A stretch of DNA of 64,000 bases from positions 310,487-374,486 of the forward strand of contig DYMB01000001.1 in the NCBI GenBank assembly GCA_020721805.1, in the 5' to 3' direction. Numbering within the stretch: the stretch's first letter is position 1; every line of letters starts with the position of its first letter. This document shows, piece after piece, positions 54,934 through 64,000 of the stretch. The stretch comes from Acetofilamentum sp. GTDB lineage: Bacteria > Hydrothermota > 32-111. The notes below the pieces were generated by a model. That model saw only the letters and a list, made by a program, of their open reading frames with translations. It did no database searches and was not told where the DNA came from. The position numbers and the translations under genes are program-made.

Positions 54934-55006
54934 GCCCATGTAGCTCAGTTGGTAGAGCACATCCTTGGTAAGGATGAGGTCACCAGTTCAATCCTGGTCA
55001 TGGGCT
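54934..55006 (+). tRNA. tRNA-Thr(GGT)
   Basis: Acceptor gcccatg/catgggc, D stem gctc/gagc, anticodon stem catcc/ggatg with loop ttggtaa (anticodon GGT), T arm accag-ttcaatc-ctggt, discriminator T. It lies 19 nt before tuf copy 2; counterpart of E. coli thrT. Confidence 0.96.
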
Positions 55007-55013
55007 AAAGAAG

Positions 55014-56238
55014 AAGGAGGATTAAATGGCAAAGGAGAAATTTGAAAGGGCGAAGATTCATATGAACATAGGGACGATAGGGCATGTGGATCATGGTAAG
55101 ACAACATTGACGTCTGCGATAACGAAGGTATTGGCATTGAAGAAGTATGCTGAGTATACTCCATATGATGAGATAGATAAGGCACCGGAGGAGAGGGCTA
55201 GGGGTGTAACGATAAATGTGGCGCATATAGAGTATCAAACAGAGAAGAGGCATTATGCGCATGTTGATTGTCCTGGGCATGCTGATTATATAAAGAACAT
55301 GATAACAGGGGCTGCGCAGATGGATGGAGCGATACTTGTTGTGAGTGCTAATGATGGAACGATGCCGCAGACGAAGGAGCATATACTGTTGGCGAGGCAG
55401 GTTAATGTTCCGAGTATAATAGTATTTATGAACAAGGTGGATATGGTTGATGATCCTGAGATACTTGATGTAGTTGAGATGGACATAAGGGACACATTGA
55501 AGGCTAACAAGTTTCCTGGTGATGAGATACCTGTGATAAGGGGGAGTGCGTTGAAGGTGTTGGAGAGTGCTAGTACTGATATGAATGCACCTGAGTATAA
55601 ATGTATAATGGAATTGATGGATGCTGTAGACAATTATTTTCCTGATCCTGTGAGGGATAAGGATAAGCCATTTTTGATGAGTATAGAGGATATATTCAGT
55701 ATAACTGGAAGGGGTACTGTTGCTACGGGTAGAGTTGAGAGAGGGCAGATAAAGGCTGGTGAGGAAGTTGAGATAGTTGGGTTGGGGATGCATAAGAAGA
55801 CGGTGGCGACATCTTTAGAGATGTTTAAGAAGATACTTGATTATGCTGAGGCTGGAGATAATGTTGGAGTTTTGTTAAGGGGAATAGATAAGGATGAAGT
55901 TGAGAGGGGGATGGTGCTGGCAAAGCCAGGGAGTGTGACGCCACACAAGAAGTTTAAATGTCAGGTTTATGTATTGACTAAGGATGAAGGTGGACGTAGT
56001 ACATCGTTTAAGAGTGGATACAGGCCGCAGTTTTTTTTCAGGACGACGGATGTTACGGGGTCAATAGAATTGGCTCCTGGTCAGGAGTTTGTGAAGCCTG
56101 GTGAGAATACTGAATTTATAGTTGAATTGATAACACCGATAGCGATGGAGAAGGAACTGAGATTTGCTATAAGGGAAGGTGGAAGAACCGTTGGCGCTGG
56201 TGTTGTAACTGAAATATTAGAATAAGAGGATTAAGATG
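55014..56238 (+). repeat. Direct repeat, copy 2: identical tuf unit
   Basis: Same 1,225-bp tract as 33818-35042. It begins at AAGGAGGATTAA and ends with the ATG of rpmG. Flanking bases differ immediately outside (G here against T upstream; A here against G downstream). Confidence 0.9.
55026..56225 (+). CDS. tuf: Elongation factor Tu (copy 2)
   Basis: Identical in protein, and as far as I can read in DNA, to the copy at 33830, including the G-ending codon preference. It is co-transcribed with four upstream tRNAs and followed by rpmG, so a different promoter drives this copy than the one in the S10 operon. The GTPase motifs are as in copy 1. The placement matches E. coli tufB, whereas copy 1 occupies the tufA-like position before rpsJ. 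Confidence 0.99.
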   Translation: MAKEKFERAKIHMNIGTIGHVDHGKTTLTSAITKVLALKKYAEYTPYDEIDKAPEERARGVTINVAHIEYQTEKRHYAHVDCPGHADYIKNMITGAAQMDGAILVVSANDGTMPQTKEHILLARQVNVPSIIVFMNKVDMVDDPEILDVVEMDIRDTLKANKFPGDEIPVIRGSALKVLESASTDMNAPEYKCIMELMDAVDNYFPDPVRDKDKPFLMSIEDIFSITGRGTVATGRVERGQIKAGEEVEIVGLGMHKKTVATSLEMFKKILDYAEAGDNVGVLLRGIDKDEVERGMVLAKPGSVTPHKKFKCQVYVLTKDEGGRSTSFKSGYRPQFFFRTTDVTGSIELAPGQEFVKPGENTEFIVELITPIAMEKELRFAIREGGRTVGAGVVTEILE

Positions 56239-56385
56239 AGAGAAATAATCACAATGGTTTGTTCAGAATGTAAGAGAAAAAATTATATGACTACAAAAAA
56301 TAAGAAAAAACAGACTGAAAAACTTGAACTTAAAAAATATTGTAAATTTTGTAAAAAACATACTCTTCATAAAGAGATAAAATAA
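56236..56385 (+). CDS. rpmG: 50S ribosomal protein L33
   Basis: A 49-residue protein below the ORF-track cutoff. It reads [19 protein letters not shown] and ends [18 protein letters not shown]. Both CxxC pairs (Cys9/12 and Cys36/39) are intact, so it is the zinc-binding form. The ATG and its SD (GAGGATTAAG) belong to the duplicated tuf tract. Confidence 0.97.
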   Translation: MREIITMVCSECKRKNYMTTKNKKKQTEKLELKKYCKFCKKHTLHKEIK

Positions 56386-56391
56386 ATGTTT

Positions 56392-56465
56392 AGGGCAGTA
56401 GCTCCAACTGGTAGAGCGTCGGTCTCCAAAACCGAATGTTGGGGGTTCAAATCCCTCCTGCCCTG
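56392..56465 (+). tRNA. tRNA-Trp(CCA)
   Basis: Acceptor agggcag/ctgccct, D stem gctc/gagc, anticodon stem tcggt/accga with loop ctccaaa (anticodon CCA), T arm ggggg-ttcaaat-ccctc, discriminator G. It lies between rpmG and secE, a placement common in bacteria. Confidence 0.96.
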
Positions 56466-56481
56466 ATTTAAAGGAGAATCT

Positions 56482-56673
56482 ATGAAATGGTGGAATAATT
56501 TTTTAAGGTATTTAAGAGAGGTTAAAGTTGAGTTGAAAAAGGTTGTTTTGCCTGATTCAAAATCTCTCTGGGGCTCAACTTTAGTTGTTATTGTTGTGTC
56601 TATTATTTTGGGTGTTGTTATCGGTGGATTCGATCTTTTAATTTCTAAAATTTTTGGAATATTTACGAGGTGA
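56482..56673 (+). CDS. secE: Preprotein translocase subunit SecE
   Basis: Single-span clamp of the SecYEG channel (63 residues). NFLRYLREVKVELKKVVLP is the conserved amphipathic helix, followed by SLWGSTLVVIVVSIILGVVIGG and one membrane helix. ATG after AAAGGAG. Ends just before nusG. Confidence 0.95.
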   Translation: MKWWNNFLRYLREVKVELKKVVLPDSKSLWGSTLVVIVVSIILGVVIGGFDLLISKIFGIFTR

Positions 56674-56675
56674 TT

Positions 56676-57209
56676 ATGGATTGGTTTATGCTGCAGGTTT
56701 ATACTGGCTATGAAAAAAGAGCAAAAAAACTTATCGAGGAAGAGATAAAGAGAAATAATTTTCAAGACAAAATAAGTCAAATTTTTATACCTGTTGAGAA
56801 TGTTATAAGATTGAGAAAAAATAAAAAGATCATTCTGGAAAAAAGTCTTTTTCCTGGATACATTTTTATCCATATGGAAAATTCAGAAGAGATGATACAA
56901 TTTTTAACACAGGTTTGTTCTCAATCCACATTTCTTGCCGGAAGAAAAAGACTAATAAAATTGAAGAATGAGGATAAGATAAAAATTGAAGATCTTTTGA
57001 AAAATAAAGATAATGTTCGCGAAGTTTTGGAAATACCTTTCATGGTCGGAGATAATGTAAAGATCGTCTCAGGTCCTTTTAAAGATTTTAATGGAATCGT
57101 TGAAGAGATCGATAAAGATAAAGAAAAGATGAAAGTAACAGTAACCATATTTGGAAGATCAACACCAGTCGAATTGTCTTTTACACAGGCAGAGTTGATA
57201 GGTAAATAA
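56676..57209 (+). CDS. nusG: Transcription termination/antitermination factor NusG
   Basis: Processivity factor linking RNA polymerase with Rho or the ribosome (177 residues). The NGN domain has WFMLQVYTGYEKRAKKLIEE and FPGYIFIHME; the KOW domain has GDNVKIVSGPFKDFNGIVEEID. ATG 56676, behind GAGGTG, was chosen over the GTG at 56670. Confidence 0.97.
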   Translation: MDWFMLQVYTGYEKRAKKLIEEEIKRNNFQDKISQIFIPVENVIRLRKNKKIILEKSLFPGYIFIHMENSEEMIQFLTQVCSQSTFLAGRKRLIKLKNEDKIKIEDLLKNKDNVREVLEIPFMVGDNVKIVSGPFKDFNGIVEEIDKDKEKMKVTVTIFGRSTPVELSFTQAELIGK

Positions 57210-57227
57210 ACATAAAGGGGGAGATAA

Positions 57228-57653
57228 ATGGCAAAAAAAGTTGTTGCGATCGTAAAATTACAGATTCCCGCCGGAGCAGCTACACCTGCACCACCAGTGG
57301 GACCGATACTTGGACAACACGGAATAAACCTTATGCAGTTTTGTAAAAATTTCAATGTAAAAACTGAAAAACAGAAAGGTTTGATAATTCCCGTTGTTGT
57401 AACAATCTATCAAGATAAATCTTTTACATTTATCACCAAGACCCCGCCCGCTTCTGTTTTGCTTTTAAAGGCAGCAAGCCTTGAAAAAGGTTCTGGAGTT
57501 CCTAACAAACAGAAAGTTGGTAAGGTCAAACTTGAAGATGTAAAGAAAATAGCTGAACTAAAGATGCCGGATCTGAATGCAAAAGATCTTGATGGAGCTG
57601 TAAGAATGATAAAAGGAACCGCTCGTAGTATGGGCATCACAGTGGAGGAATGA
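57228..57653 (+). CDS. rplK: 50S ribosomal protein L11
   Basis: Stalk-base protein of the factor-binding centre (141 residues): [80 protein letters not shown]. Overlaps rplA. Confidence 0.97.
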   Translation: MAKKVVAIVKLQIPAGAATPAPPVGPILGQHGINLMQFCKNFNVKTEKQKGLIIPVVVTIYQDKSFTFITKTPPASVLLLKAASLEKGSGVPNKQKVGKVKLEDVKKIAELKMPDLNAKDLDGAVRMIKGTARSMGITVEE

Positions 57654-58351
57654 TGAAAAGAGGAAAAAGGGTTATTGAAAATAAAAAACTTGTTGATAAA
57701 ACGAAAAAGTATTCTATCGATGAGGCTATAGATATATTAAAAAAGACAAAAAAGGTTAAATTTGATGAAACCGTTGAACTCTCGATGTTGCTTGGAGTTG
57801 ATCCTAAAAAATCTGATCAGATGGTAAGAGGTGCTACTACACTTCCACACGGGACAGGGAAAAAAGTGAGAGTACTTGTCTTCGCAAATGGGGATAAAGC
57901 AAAAGAAGCCATTGAAGCTGGAGCGGACTATGTTGGAGAGGATGATCTTATAGAGAAGATTTCAAATGGATTTCTTGATTTCGATCTCGTTATCTCAACT
58001 CCAGAATTGATGAAAAAGATTGGAAAACTTGGGAAGATCCTTGGAACAAGGGGATTGATGCCAAATCCAAAAGTTGGGACAGTTACAAAAGATATAGGAA
58101 AGGTTGTTAACGAAGCAAAGAGGGGAAGAGTACAATTCAAAATGGACAAAAATGCAAATCTGCATACTGTTGTTGGCAAAATTTCATTCGATAAAGAAAA
58201 GTTGAAAGAGAATATAATTCATATCCTGACTGAGATAAAACGCGCAAAACCTCAGTCAGCCAAAGGCACTTATTTTAAGAGTGTCACATTATCCACAACT
58301 ATGGGAGTGGGTGTTCCTCTGGATACAGCGGAAATTAACTCAATAAAGTAA
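57653..58351 (+). CDS. rplA: 50S ribosomal protein L1
   Basis: L1-stalk protein that guides E-site tRNA; in E. coli it represses rplKA translation. The 232-residue protein has VELSMLLGVDPKKSDQMVRG, TLPHGTGKKVRVLVFANGDK, LGTRGLMPNPKVGTVT and PQSAKGTYFKSVTLSTTMG. ATG 57653 gives better spacing to TGGAGG than the track's ATG 57650, and shares one base with the rplK stop. Confidence 0.97.
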   Translation: MKRGKRVIENKKLVDKTKKYSIDEAIDILKKTKKVKFDETVELSMLLGVDPKKSDQMVRGATTLPHGTGKKVRVLVFANGDKAKEAIEAGADYVGEDDLIEKISNGFLDFDLVISTPELMKKIGKLGKILGTRGLMPNPKVGTVTKDIGKVVNEAKRGRVQFKMDKNANLHTVVGKISFDKEKLKENIIHILTEIKRAKPQSAKGTYFKSVTLSTTMGVGVPLDTAEINSIK

Positions 58352-58360
58352 GGAGATAAA

Positions 58361-58897
58361 ATGAGCGATCCCAAAAAATTGGAACTTAAAAAAGAGACCG
58401 TAAAAACGATTGCTCAAAAATTAAAAGATGCCAAAGGTGTATACCTTACCGATTTTAAAGGGATAACTGTTGAACAGGTAAACGAGTTAAGAAGAACCTT
58501 TGATAAGGATAAGGTAGAATACAAAGTTGTTAAAAACTCTATTCTGTATTTTGCTTTAAAGGAGGTCTTTTCGGAGTACGATTTTAATATGGCTTTGAAG
58601 GGAAACACATCGGTTGTTTTTTCTTTTAAAGATCCGGTTTCACCTGCCAAAACCATAAAGGAGTTTTTCAAAAAATATAAAAATCCTAAAGCAAAAACAG
58701 CGATTGTAGATGGGAAAATCTTTGATGAAAAGAGTATAGACAAGTTGGCTGATATTCCTTCAAGTGAGGAACTTATGAGAAATCTTGTCGGTTCAATACA
58801 GTTGCCACTTTACAACTTTGTATATGTTTTAAACGGTATCATAAGCAATTTCGTTTATACGGTTGAAGCTATCAAACAGAAAAAGGAAGGTAATTAA
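58361..58897 (+). CDS. rplJ: 50S ribosomal protein L10
   Basis: Anchors the L7/L12 stalk (178 residues). AKGVYLTDFKGITVEQVNELRR, YKVVKNSILYFAL and ALKGNTSVVF mark the N-terminal rRNA-binding domain; a C-terminal helix binds L7/L12 dimers. ATG after AAGGAG. Confidence 0.96.
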   Translation: MSDPKKLELKKETVKTIAQKLKDAKGVYLTDFKGITVEQVNELRRTFDKDKVEYKVVKNSILYFALKEVFSEYDFNMALKGNTSVVFSFKDPVSPAKTIKEFFKKYKNPKAKTAIVDGKIFDEKSIDKLADIPSSEELMRNLVGSIQLPLYNFVYVLNGIISNFVYTVEAIKQKKEGN

Positions 58898-58906
58898 GGA
58901 GGAAAA

Positions 58907-59281
58907 ATGTCAGATAAAGAAAAAATCATAGAGATGATCGAAAAAATGACGGTTCTAGAACTTGCTGAACTAGTTGATGCTTTAAAGGAAAAATTTGGTG
59001 TTACAGCGGTGGCACCAGTTGGCGTAGCAGCACCACAGGCTGGTGGGCAACAGGCTGCTGAGGCTGAAAAAACAACCGCAACGGTTATTTTACATTCAGC
59101 CGGGCAGTCAAAACTTCAAGTTATAAAGGTTGTAAAGGCAATATTGAACATTGAATTGAAAGAGGCTAAAGAGATAGTTGATGCTGCTCCAAAAGAGATA
59201 AAGAAAAATGTTTCAATGGAAGAGGCTGAAAAGATAAAAGAGCAACTTGAACAGGCTGGAGCTGTTGTAGAATTGAAATAG
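58907..59281 (+). CDS. rplL: 50S ribosomal protein L7/L12
   Basis: Flexible stalk protein that recruits translation GTPases (124 residues). N-terminal dimer domain [19 protein letters not shown], Ala/Gly/Gln-rich hinge, C-terminal domain [20 protein letters not shown] ... [37 protein letters not shown] after AAGGAGG. Confidence 0.97.
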   Translation: MSDKEKIIEMIEKMTVLELAELVDALKEKFGVTAVAPVGVAAPQAGGQQAAEAEKTTATVILHSAGQSKLQVIKVVKAILNIELKEAKEIVDAAPKEIKKNVSMEEAEKIKEQLEQAGAVVELK

Positions 59282-59287
59282 TAAAAC

Positions 59288-59311
59288 AAGGGGGAGCAAA
59301 ATCTCCCCCTT
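59288..59311 (+). promoter_or_regulatory. GC-rich hairpin between rplL and rpoB
   Basis: AAGGGGGAG-CAAAAT-CTCCCCCTT forms a 9-bp stem 7 nt after the rplL stop. It is followed by CACAAC rather than a T-run, so it looks more like a partial attenuator or an RNase III-type processing site than a full terminator. E. coli has an attenuator and an RNase III site in the same position. Confidence 0.7.
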
Positions 59312-59332
59312 CACAACAAAAAAGGAGTTGTG
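59312..59332 (+). promoter_or_regulatory. Second hairpin presenting the rpoB ribosome-binding site
   Basis: CACAAC-AAAAAAGGA-GTTGTG is a 6-bp stem whose 9-nt loop carries most of the rpoB SD (AAGGAG), 5 nt before the ATG. It directly follows the GC-rich hairpin. A role in setting the rpoB-to-rplL ratio is inferred. Confidence 0.5.
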
Positions 59333-59337
59333 AATAA

Positions 59338-62300
59338 ATGAAAAGAATATCTTTTTCAAAATTGAATTCAAATTTTAAGTTTCCAGATCTTTTGAGTATA
59401 CAAAAAGAAGCGTTTGATGAGTTTTTACAAGCTGATGTTCCTTTTGAGAAAAGGAAATATCAAGGGCTCCAGAAAATATTTAAAGATTTTTTTCCAATAG
59501 ATGATGCAAATTCAAGGTTCAGTCTGGATTTTGTAAAATATGAACTTGAAGAACCCATATATTCTTTCGAAGAATCAAAATACAAAGGGCTTACCTATGC
59601 TGCTCCATTAAAGGTAACTTTGAAAATGATATATAAAAATATAAACGAGAAAACAGGAGAACCAACCGGAACCATAAAGGATATGATAGAACAGGATGTT
59701 TTTTTGTGTAGTATCCCATTGATGAGTGAAAATGGAACATTTCTTATAAATGGAATAGAAAGGGTTATAGTCAGTCAAATACATAGATCTCCGGGTATAT
59801 TCTTTACAAGAGAGGAGAGTGAAGGCGGTAAATTCATATACTCTGCACAGATTCTCCCAAACAAGGGATCCTGGCTTGAATTTACTGTTGATCTCAATGA
59901 GACGCTTTATGCCAACCTTGATAGAAAAAGAAAATTTCCCGCAACTATACTTTTAAAAAGTTTTGGATATGATACGAACGAAAAAATTTTTAACCTTTTA
60001 TTTTCTAAAGAACAGATTTTATTTTCTGAAAAAGATGCTTTGAAATTATCAACCGGTTTAAATGGAAAAGTTATTTTTTCAAATGAGGTTGATAAAAAAA
60101 CGGGTGAGGTTATTTTTGAAGCGGGCACGGTAATAACAAACGATGTTATTCAAACTTTACTTGAAAGACAGATAAACAAAATAAATATAGTTAAAACCGA
60201 TAACGATGTCGCTCTCAATGTTATTCAAAACACTTTGAGAAAAGATCCGACAAATAGTTTTGAAGAGGCTTATGAGAAATTGTTTCTTTATCTTAAGGGG
60301 ACAAATCCTCCAACCGTTGAAGTTGCCATGAAATTTTTTGAAGCCGCTTTCTTTTCCGTTGAAAGATATGAACTTGGAAAAGTTGGAAGGATAAAATTGA
60401 ATGAAAAATTAAACCATAAAGTTGATAGTTCTAACTATGCTTTGACTAAAGAGGATTTGATATATTCTATAAAAAAATTTCTTTATGCGATAAATCCTTC
60501 TGTGGAATTTAATTTTGATGATATAGATCATCTTGGAAGTCGTAGAATAAGAAGAGTGGGAGAACTTATAGAAAATCAGTTTGAACAGGCTTTTACAAAG
60601 ATGATAAAGAGCATCAAAGAAAGGATGATGATGAAAGAAGAAGTGACACCTAAAGATCTTATAAATGCCAGACTCATTTCATCAACGATTCTTTCGTTCT
60701 TTACGACGAGTCAACTTTCTCAGTTTTTAGAAGAAACAAACCCACTTTCAGAACTTACACATAAAAGAAGAATATCTGCACTTGGTCCTGGAGGATTGAC
60801 AAGGGAAACCGCTGGTTTTGAAGTTCGTGATGTTCATCATTCACATTATGGTAGATTGTGCCCCATTGAGACTCCTGAAGGTCAAAATATAGGTTTGATC
60901 ACATCACTTTCAACATACGCAAGGGTAAATGAATTTGGATTTATCGAGACTCCATATAGGAAAGTGGTGAATGGTAAGGTGACGAATACCGTTGAATACT
61001 TAACAGCCGATCAGGAAGATAAATATTTTATAGCCCAGGCTAATTCACCTTTAAATGAGGATGGAACCTTTAAAAATAAAATGGTACTATGTAGAAAAAA
61101 AGGAGATTATCCTCTGGTTCCAGTTGAAGATGTTGATTATATAGATGTTTCACCGATGCAGATAGTAAGTCCCTCTACCTCACTTATACCTTTTCTTGAG
61201 CATGATGATGCAAATAGAGCCTTGATGGGTTCTAACATGCAAAGGCAAGCGGTTCCGTTGTTGAAACCTTCCTCCCCAATTGTTGGAACTGGAATAGAAA
61301 GAAGGATCGCACTTGATTCTGGAGCCGTTGTTGTGGCAAAGAATGATGGGGTTGTTGAAGATATGAGTGCTGATTTTATTAAAATTAAAACTGATGATAG
61401 AACCAATGAAAATATTTTTGATGAGGAAGCAGGCTATGATATTTATAAATTGAAAAATTTTGAGAGAACTAATCAGGATACCACAATTATTCAAAGACCA
61501 CTCGTAAAAATCGGACAACGGGTAAAAAGGGGAGATATCATCGCTGATGGACATTCCTGTGAAAATGGTGAAATAGCTCTTGGACAGAATGTTCTTGTAG
61601 CTTTTTTACCCTGGTATGGATATAACTTTGAAGATGCAATAGTTGTTTCTGAAAAATTGCTTGTTGATGACAAATTTACATCGATACATATAAAAGAACT
61701 TGAAGTGGCTCTAAGGGAAACCAAACTTGGTCCCGAAGAGTTTACAAGAGAATTACCAAGTGTTAGCGAAGAAGCCGTTGCGAATCTTGATGCAAATGGC
61801 ATAATAATGATCGGTTCAAAAGTTCAACCTGGAGATATACTTGTCGGTAAAATCACACCTAAAGGTGAAATAGAACTGACACCTGAAGAAAAACTTTTAA
61901 GGGCTATTTTTGGGGAAAAAGCAAGCGATGTTAGAGATACATCCTTAAGAGTACCTCCAGGAATTTCTGGTGTTGTTGTGGATGTTAGAGTTTTATCAAG
62001 GGAGAGTAAAAATAAGGGTGTTGTTGAAAGAGAGGTTGTAAAGGAAGTCGACGAAAAAATAAAAAGGATTCTCAAAAAGAGAAACGAATATTTGAAAGAG
62101 ATTCTGTTAGATAAAAAATTGAACGAATCGCTTAAAGATATATACGGTAAAGTGGTTATAAGAAAAAATGCAAAAATAACCACCGAGATTATAAAAAAGG
62201 TAGATTTTTCAACGATAATTTTTGATAAAGAGGTTTTGCCAAACGATTATAGGAAGGTTAATAAAATAATCAGGGATGCTTCAAACGCTATAAACAAAAT

Positions 62301-63114
62301 CAAAAATAGAATAGGAGATGAATCTCTTGATCAACTTCATGGAGATGAATTACCCAACGGTGTTTTGAAAATAGTTAAAGTTTTCATCGCGCAAAAAAGG
62401 AACATCCAGATAGGAGACAAACTCTCTGGAAGGCATGGTAACAAGGGAGTTATCGCCAAGGTTGTTCCCATCGAAGATATGCCATATATGGAAGATGGAA
62501 CACCGATAGATATAGTTTTGAACCCGCTTGGAGTTTCAAGCAGAATGAATGTCGGTCAAATACTTGAAACTCTTCTCGGTTATGTTGGTTATAAAAAAGG
62601 TGAAAAATATATCACACCCGTGTTTGAAGGTGCAACCATAGATGAAATAAAGAAATTTCTTTCTGAGGTAGGAAATCCTTCAGGTAAAGTTGTTCTTTAT
62701 GATGGCAGAACTGGAGAACCTTTTGATGAAATGGTTACCGTTGGTAATATGTATATGTTGAAACTATCCCATATGGTTGAAGATAAAATACATGCAAGAG
62801 CAACCGGTCCATATTCTTTGATCAGTCAACAACCGCTTGGTGGTAAAGCACAGTTTGGAGGTCAAAGGTTTGGTGAAATGGAAGTATGGGCACTTGAAGC
62901 TTATGGAGCAGCCTACACTCTTCAGGAGATGTTGACCGTAAAATCTGATGATGTTAAGGGTAGAACCGAACTTTATGAATCTATAGTGAAAGGGAAAAAT
63001 CCTCCTGAGCCGGGATTACCCGCCGCTTTCAATGTTCTGGTTAAAGAGATGAATGGATTGTGTCTTGATGTGATACTAGGGAAAGAAGAAGAAATAGATG
63101 AAAAAAAAGAATGA
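59338..63114 (+). CDS. rpoB: RNA polymerase beta subunit
   Basis: Catalytic-cleft subunit of RNA polymerase (1,258 residues). Landmarks run in order: PDLLSIQKEAFDEFL near the start, INGIERVIVSQIHRSPG, the rifampicin region FFTTSQLSQFLEETNPLSEL then THKRRISALGPGG, CPIETPEGQNIGLI, the RHGNKGV motif (SGRHGNKGVIAKVVP), GGKAQFGGQRFGEMEVWALEAYGA and a short acidic/Lys tail. The residue equivalent to E. coli Asp516 is Glu. It is split from rpoC in the normal bacterial way. ATG 59338. Confidence 0.99.
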   Translation: MKRISFSKLNSNFKFPDLLSIQKEAFDEFLQADVPFEKRKYQGLQKIFKDFFPIDDANSRFSLDFVKYELEEPIYSFEESKYKGLTYAAPLKVTLKMIYKNINEKTGEPTGTIKDMIEQDVFLCSIPLMSENGTFLINGIERVIVSQIHRSPGIFFTREESEGGKFIYSAQILPNKGSWLEFTVDLNETLYANLDRKRKFPATILLKSFGYDTNEKIFNLLFSKEQILFSEKDALKLSTGLNGKVIFSNEVDKKTGEVIFEAGTVITNDVIQTLLERQINKINIVKTDNDVALNVIQNTLRKDPTNSFEEAYEKLFLYLKGTNPPTVEVAMKFFEAAFFSVERYELGKVGRIKLNEKLNHKVDSSNYALTKEDLIYSIKKFLYAINPSVEFNFDDIDHLGSRRIRRVGELIENQFEQAFTKMIKSIKERMMMKEEVTPKDLINARLISSTILSFFTTSQLSQFLEETNPLSELTHKRRISALGPGGLTRETAGFEVRDVHHSHYGRLCPIETPEGQNIGLITSLSTYARVNEFGFIETPYRKVVNGKVTNTVEYLTADQEDKYFIAQANSPLNEDGTFKNKMVLCRKKGDYPLVPVEDVDYIDVSPMQIVSPSTSLIPFLEHDDANRALMGSNMQRQAVPLLKPSSPIVGTGIERRIALDSGAVVVAKNDGVVEDMSADFIKIKTDDRTNENIFDEEAGYDIYKLKNFERTNQDTTIIQRPLVKIGQRVKRGDIIADGHSCENGEIALGQNVLVAFLPWYGYNFEDAIVVSEKLLVDDKFTSIHIKELEVALRETKLGPEEFTRELPSVSEEAVANLDANGIIMIGSKVQPGDILVGKITPKGEIELTPEEKLLRAIFGEKASDVRDTSLRVPPGISGVVVDVRVLSRESKNKGVVEREVVKEVDEKIKRILKKRNEYLKEILLDKKLNESLKDIYGKVVIRKNAKITTEIIKKVDFSTIIFDKEVLPNDYRKVNKIIRDASNAINKIKNRIGDESLDQLHGDELPNGVLKIVKVFIAQKRNIQIGDKLSGRHGNKGVIAKVVPIEDMPYMEDGTPIDIVLNPLGVSSRMNVGQILETLLGYVGYKKGEKYITPVFEGATIDEIKKFLSEVGNPSGKVVLYDGRTGEPFDEMVTVGNMYMLKLSHMVEDKIHARATGPYSLISQQPLGGKAQFGGQRFGEMEVWALEAYGAAYTLQEMLTVKSDDVKGRTELYESIVKGKNPPEPGLPAAFNVLVKEMNGLCLDVILGKEEEIDEKKE

Positions 63115-63139
63115 AGAAAAAAAAGTATCTTTAGAATAA

Positions 63140-64000
<861 letters not shown>

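Noticed and set aside
54704-54943. 79-residue plus-strand ORF across the tRNA array
   Set aside because: It reads through tRNA-Tyr and tRNA-Gly (SSVGRASAFQAEC pattern) and is not a protein gene.
33818-56238. Duplicated tuf as part of a mobile element or composite transposon
   Set aside because: No transposase, terminal inverted repeats or target duplications; borders coincide with SD and start codons, which fits gene conversion.
56367-56873. 168-residue minus-strand ORF
   Set aside because: Antisense to tRNA-Trp, secE and nusG; its conserved-looking end (RRDLNPQHSV) comes from the tRNA.

Overview
The window is a 64 kb, AT-rich piece (roughly one third GC by eye) of a bacterial chromosome. 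It is almost fully coding and nearly all genes lie on the plus strand; only an alkaline phosphatase at the left edge and a MerR-type regulator near 33 kb are on the minus strand. The core machinery is clearly bacterial (alpha2beta2 glycyl-tRNA synthetase, S10/spc/alpha operons, split rpoB and rpoC, SD-led genes). I cannot name the species. Ribosomal protein L2 carries the [10 protein letters not shown] variant that I associate with Bacteroidota relatives, there is an archaeal-type glycerol-1-phosphate dehydrogenase, and there is an actinobacterial/archaeal-type inositol-phosphate synthase. Together these suggest an uncultured lineage of the FCB superphylum (for example WOR-3/Stahlbacteria or Cloacimonadota), held with low confidence. 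No transposase, phage gene or CRISPR array was seen.

Region 1 (1-17.1 kb): a frameshifted alkaline phosphatase diverges from a long, tightly overlapping housekeeping run: tRNA-Pro, glyQ, glyS, an unknown two-module protein, rsmI, a CDP-alcohol phosphatidyltransferase, myo-inositol-phosphate synthase, tmk, a C-terminal processing protease, rsmD, coaD, a rhomboid protease, a radical SAM protein, rlmH, a very long GreA-like protein, a secreted TPR/thioredoxin-like protein and a small membrane protein. Region 2 (17.1-22 kb) begins at a near-consensus promoter: panD, lipA, an Mrp-type Fe-S carrier ATPase, a TIM-barrel protein, map and an M18 aminopeptidase. Region 3 (22-33 kb) is a surface-polysaccharide cluster: a small SLBB export protein, a Wzc-type tyrosine kinase, gmd, a Wzx-type flippase, a hexapeptide acyltransferase, two GT4 glycosyltransferases and a Wzy-type polymerase with an extra cytoplasmic domain. 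It ends with egsA, which runs convergently into the merR-like gene.

Region 4 (33.7-49.2 kb) is the uninterrupted tuf-S10-spc-alpha supercluster from tuf to rplQ, including secY, adk, infA and rpoA. An intrinsic terminator closes it and lies inside the signal-peptide codons of the next gene. Region 5 (49.2-54.4 kb) has a secreted GH10-like hydrolase, yggS, a GT-C membrane glycosyltransferase and rfbB-rfbA. Region 6 (54.6-64 kb) is the second translation/transcription cluster: tRNA-Thr(UGU), Tyr, Gly, Thr(GGU), a second identical tuf, rpmG, tRNA-Trp, secE, nusG, rplK-A-J-L, rpoB and the start of rpoC. The tRNA-tuf order is that of the E. coli thrU-tyrU-glyT-thrT-tufB operon.

Most notable: the G1P dehydrogenase plus inositol-lipid-type genes; a leaderless, probably self-regulated MerR gene; two identical tuf genes whose codon use is opposite to that of their neighbours; two translation operons that appear to start with the same initial transcribed sequence; a terminator inside a signal peptide; and non-AUG start codons confined to small-subunit ribosomal proteins.
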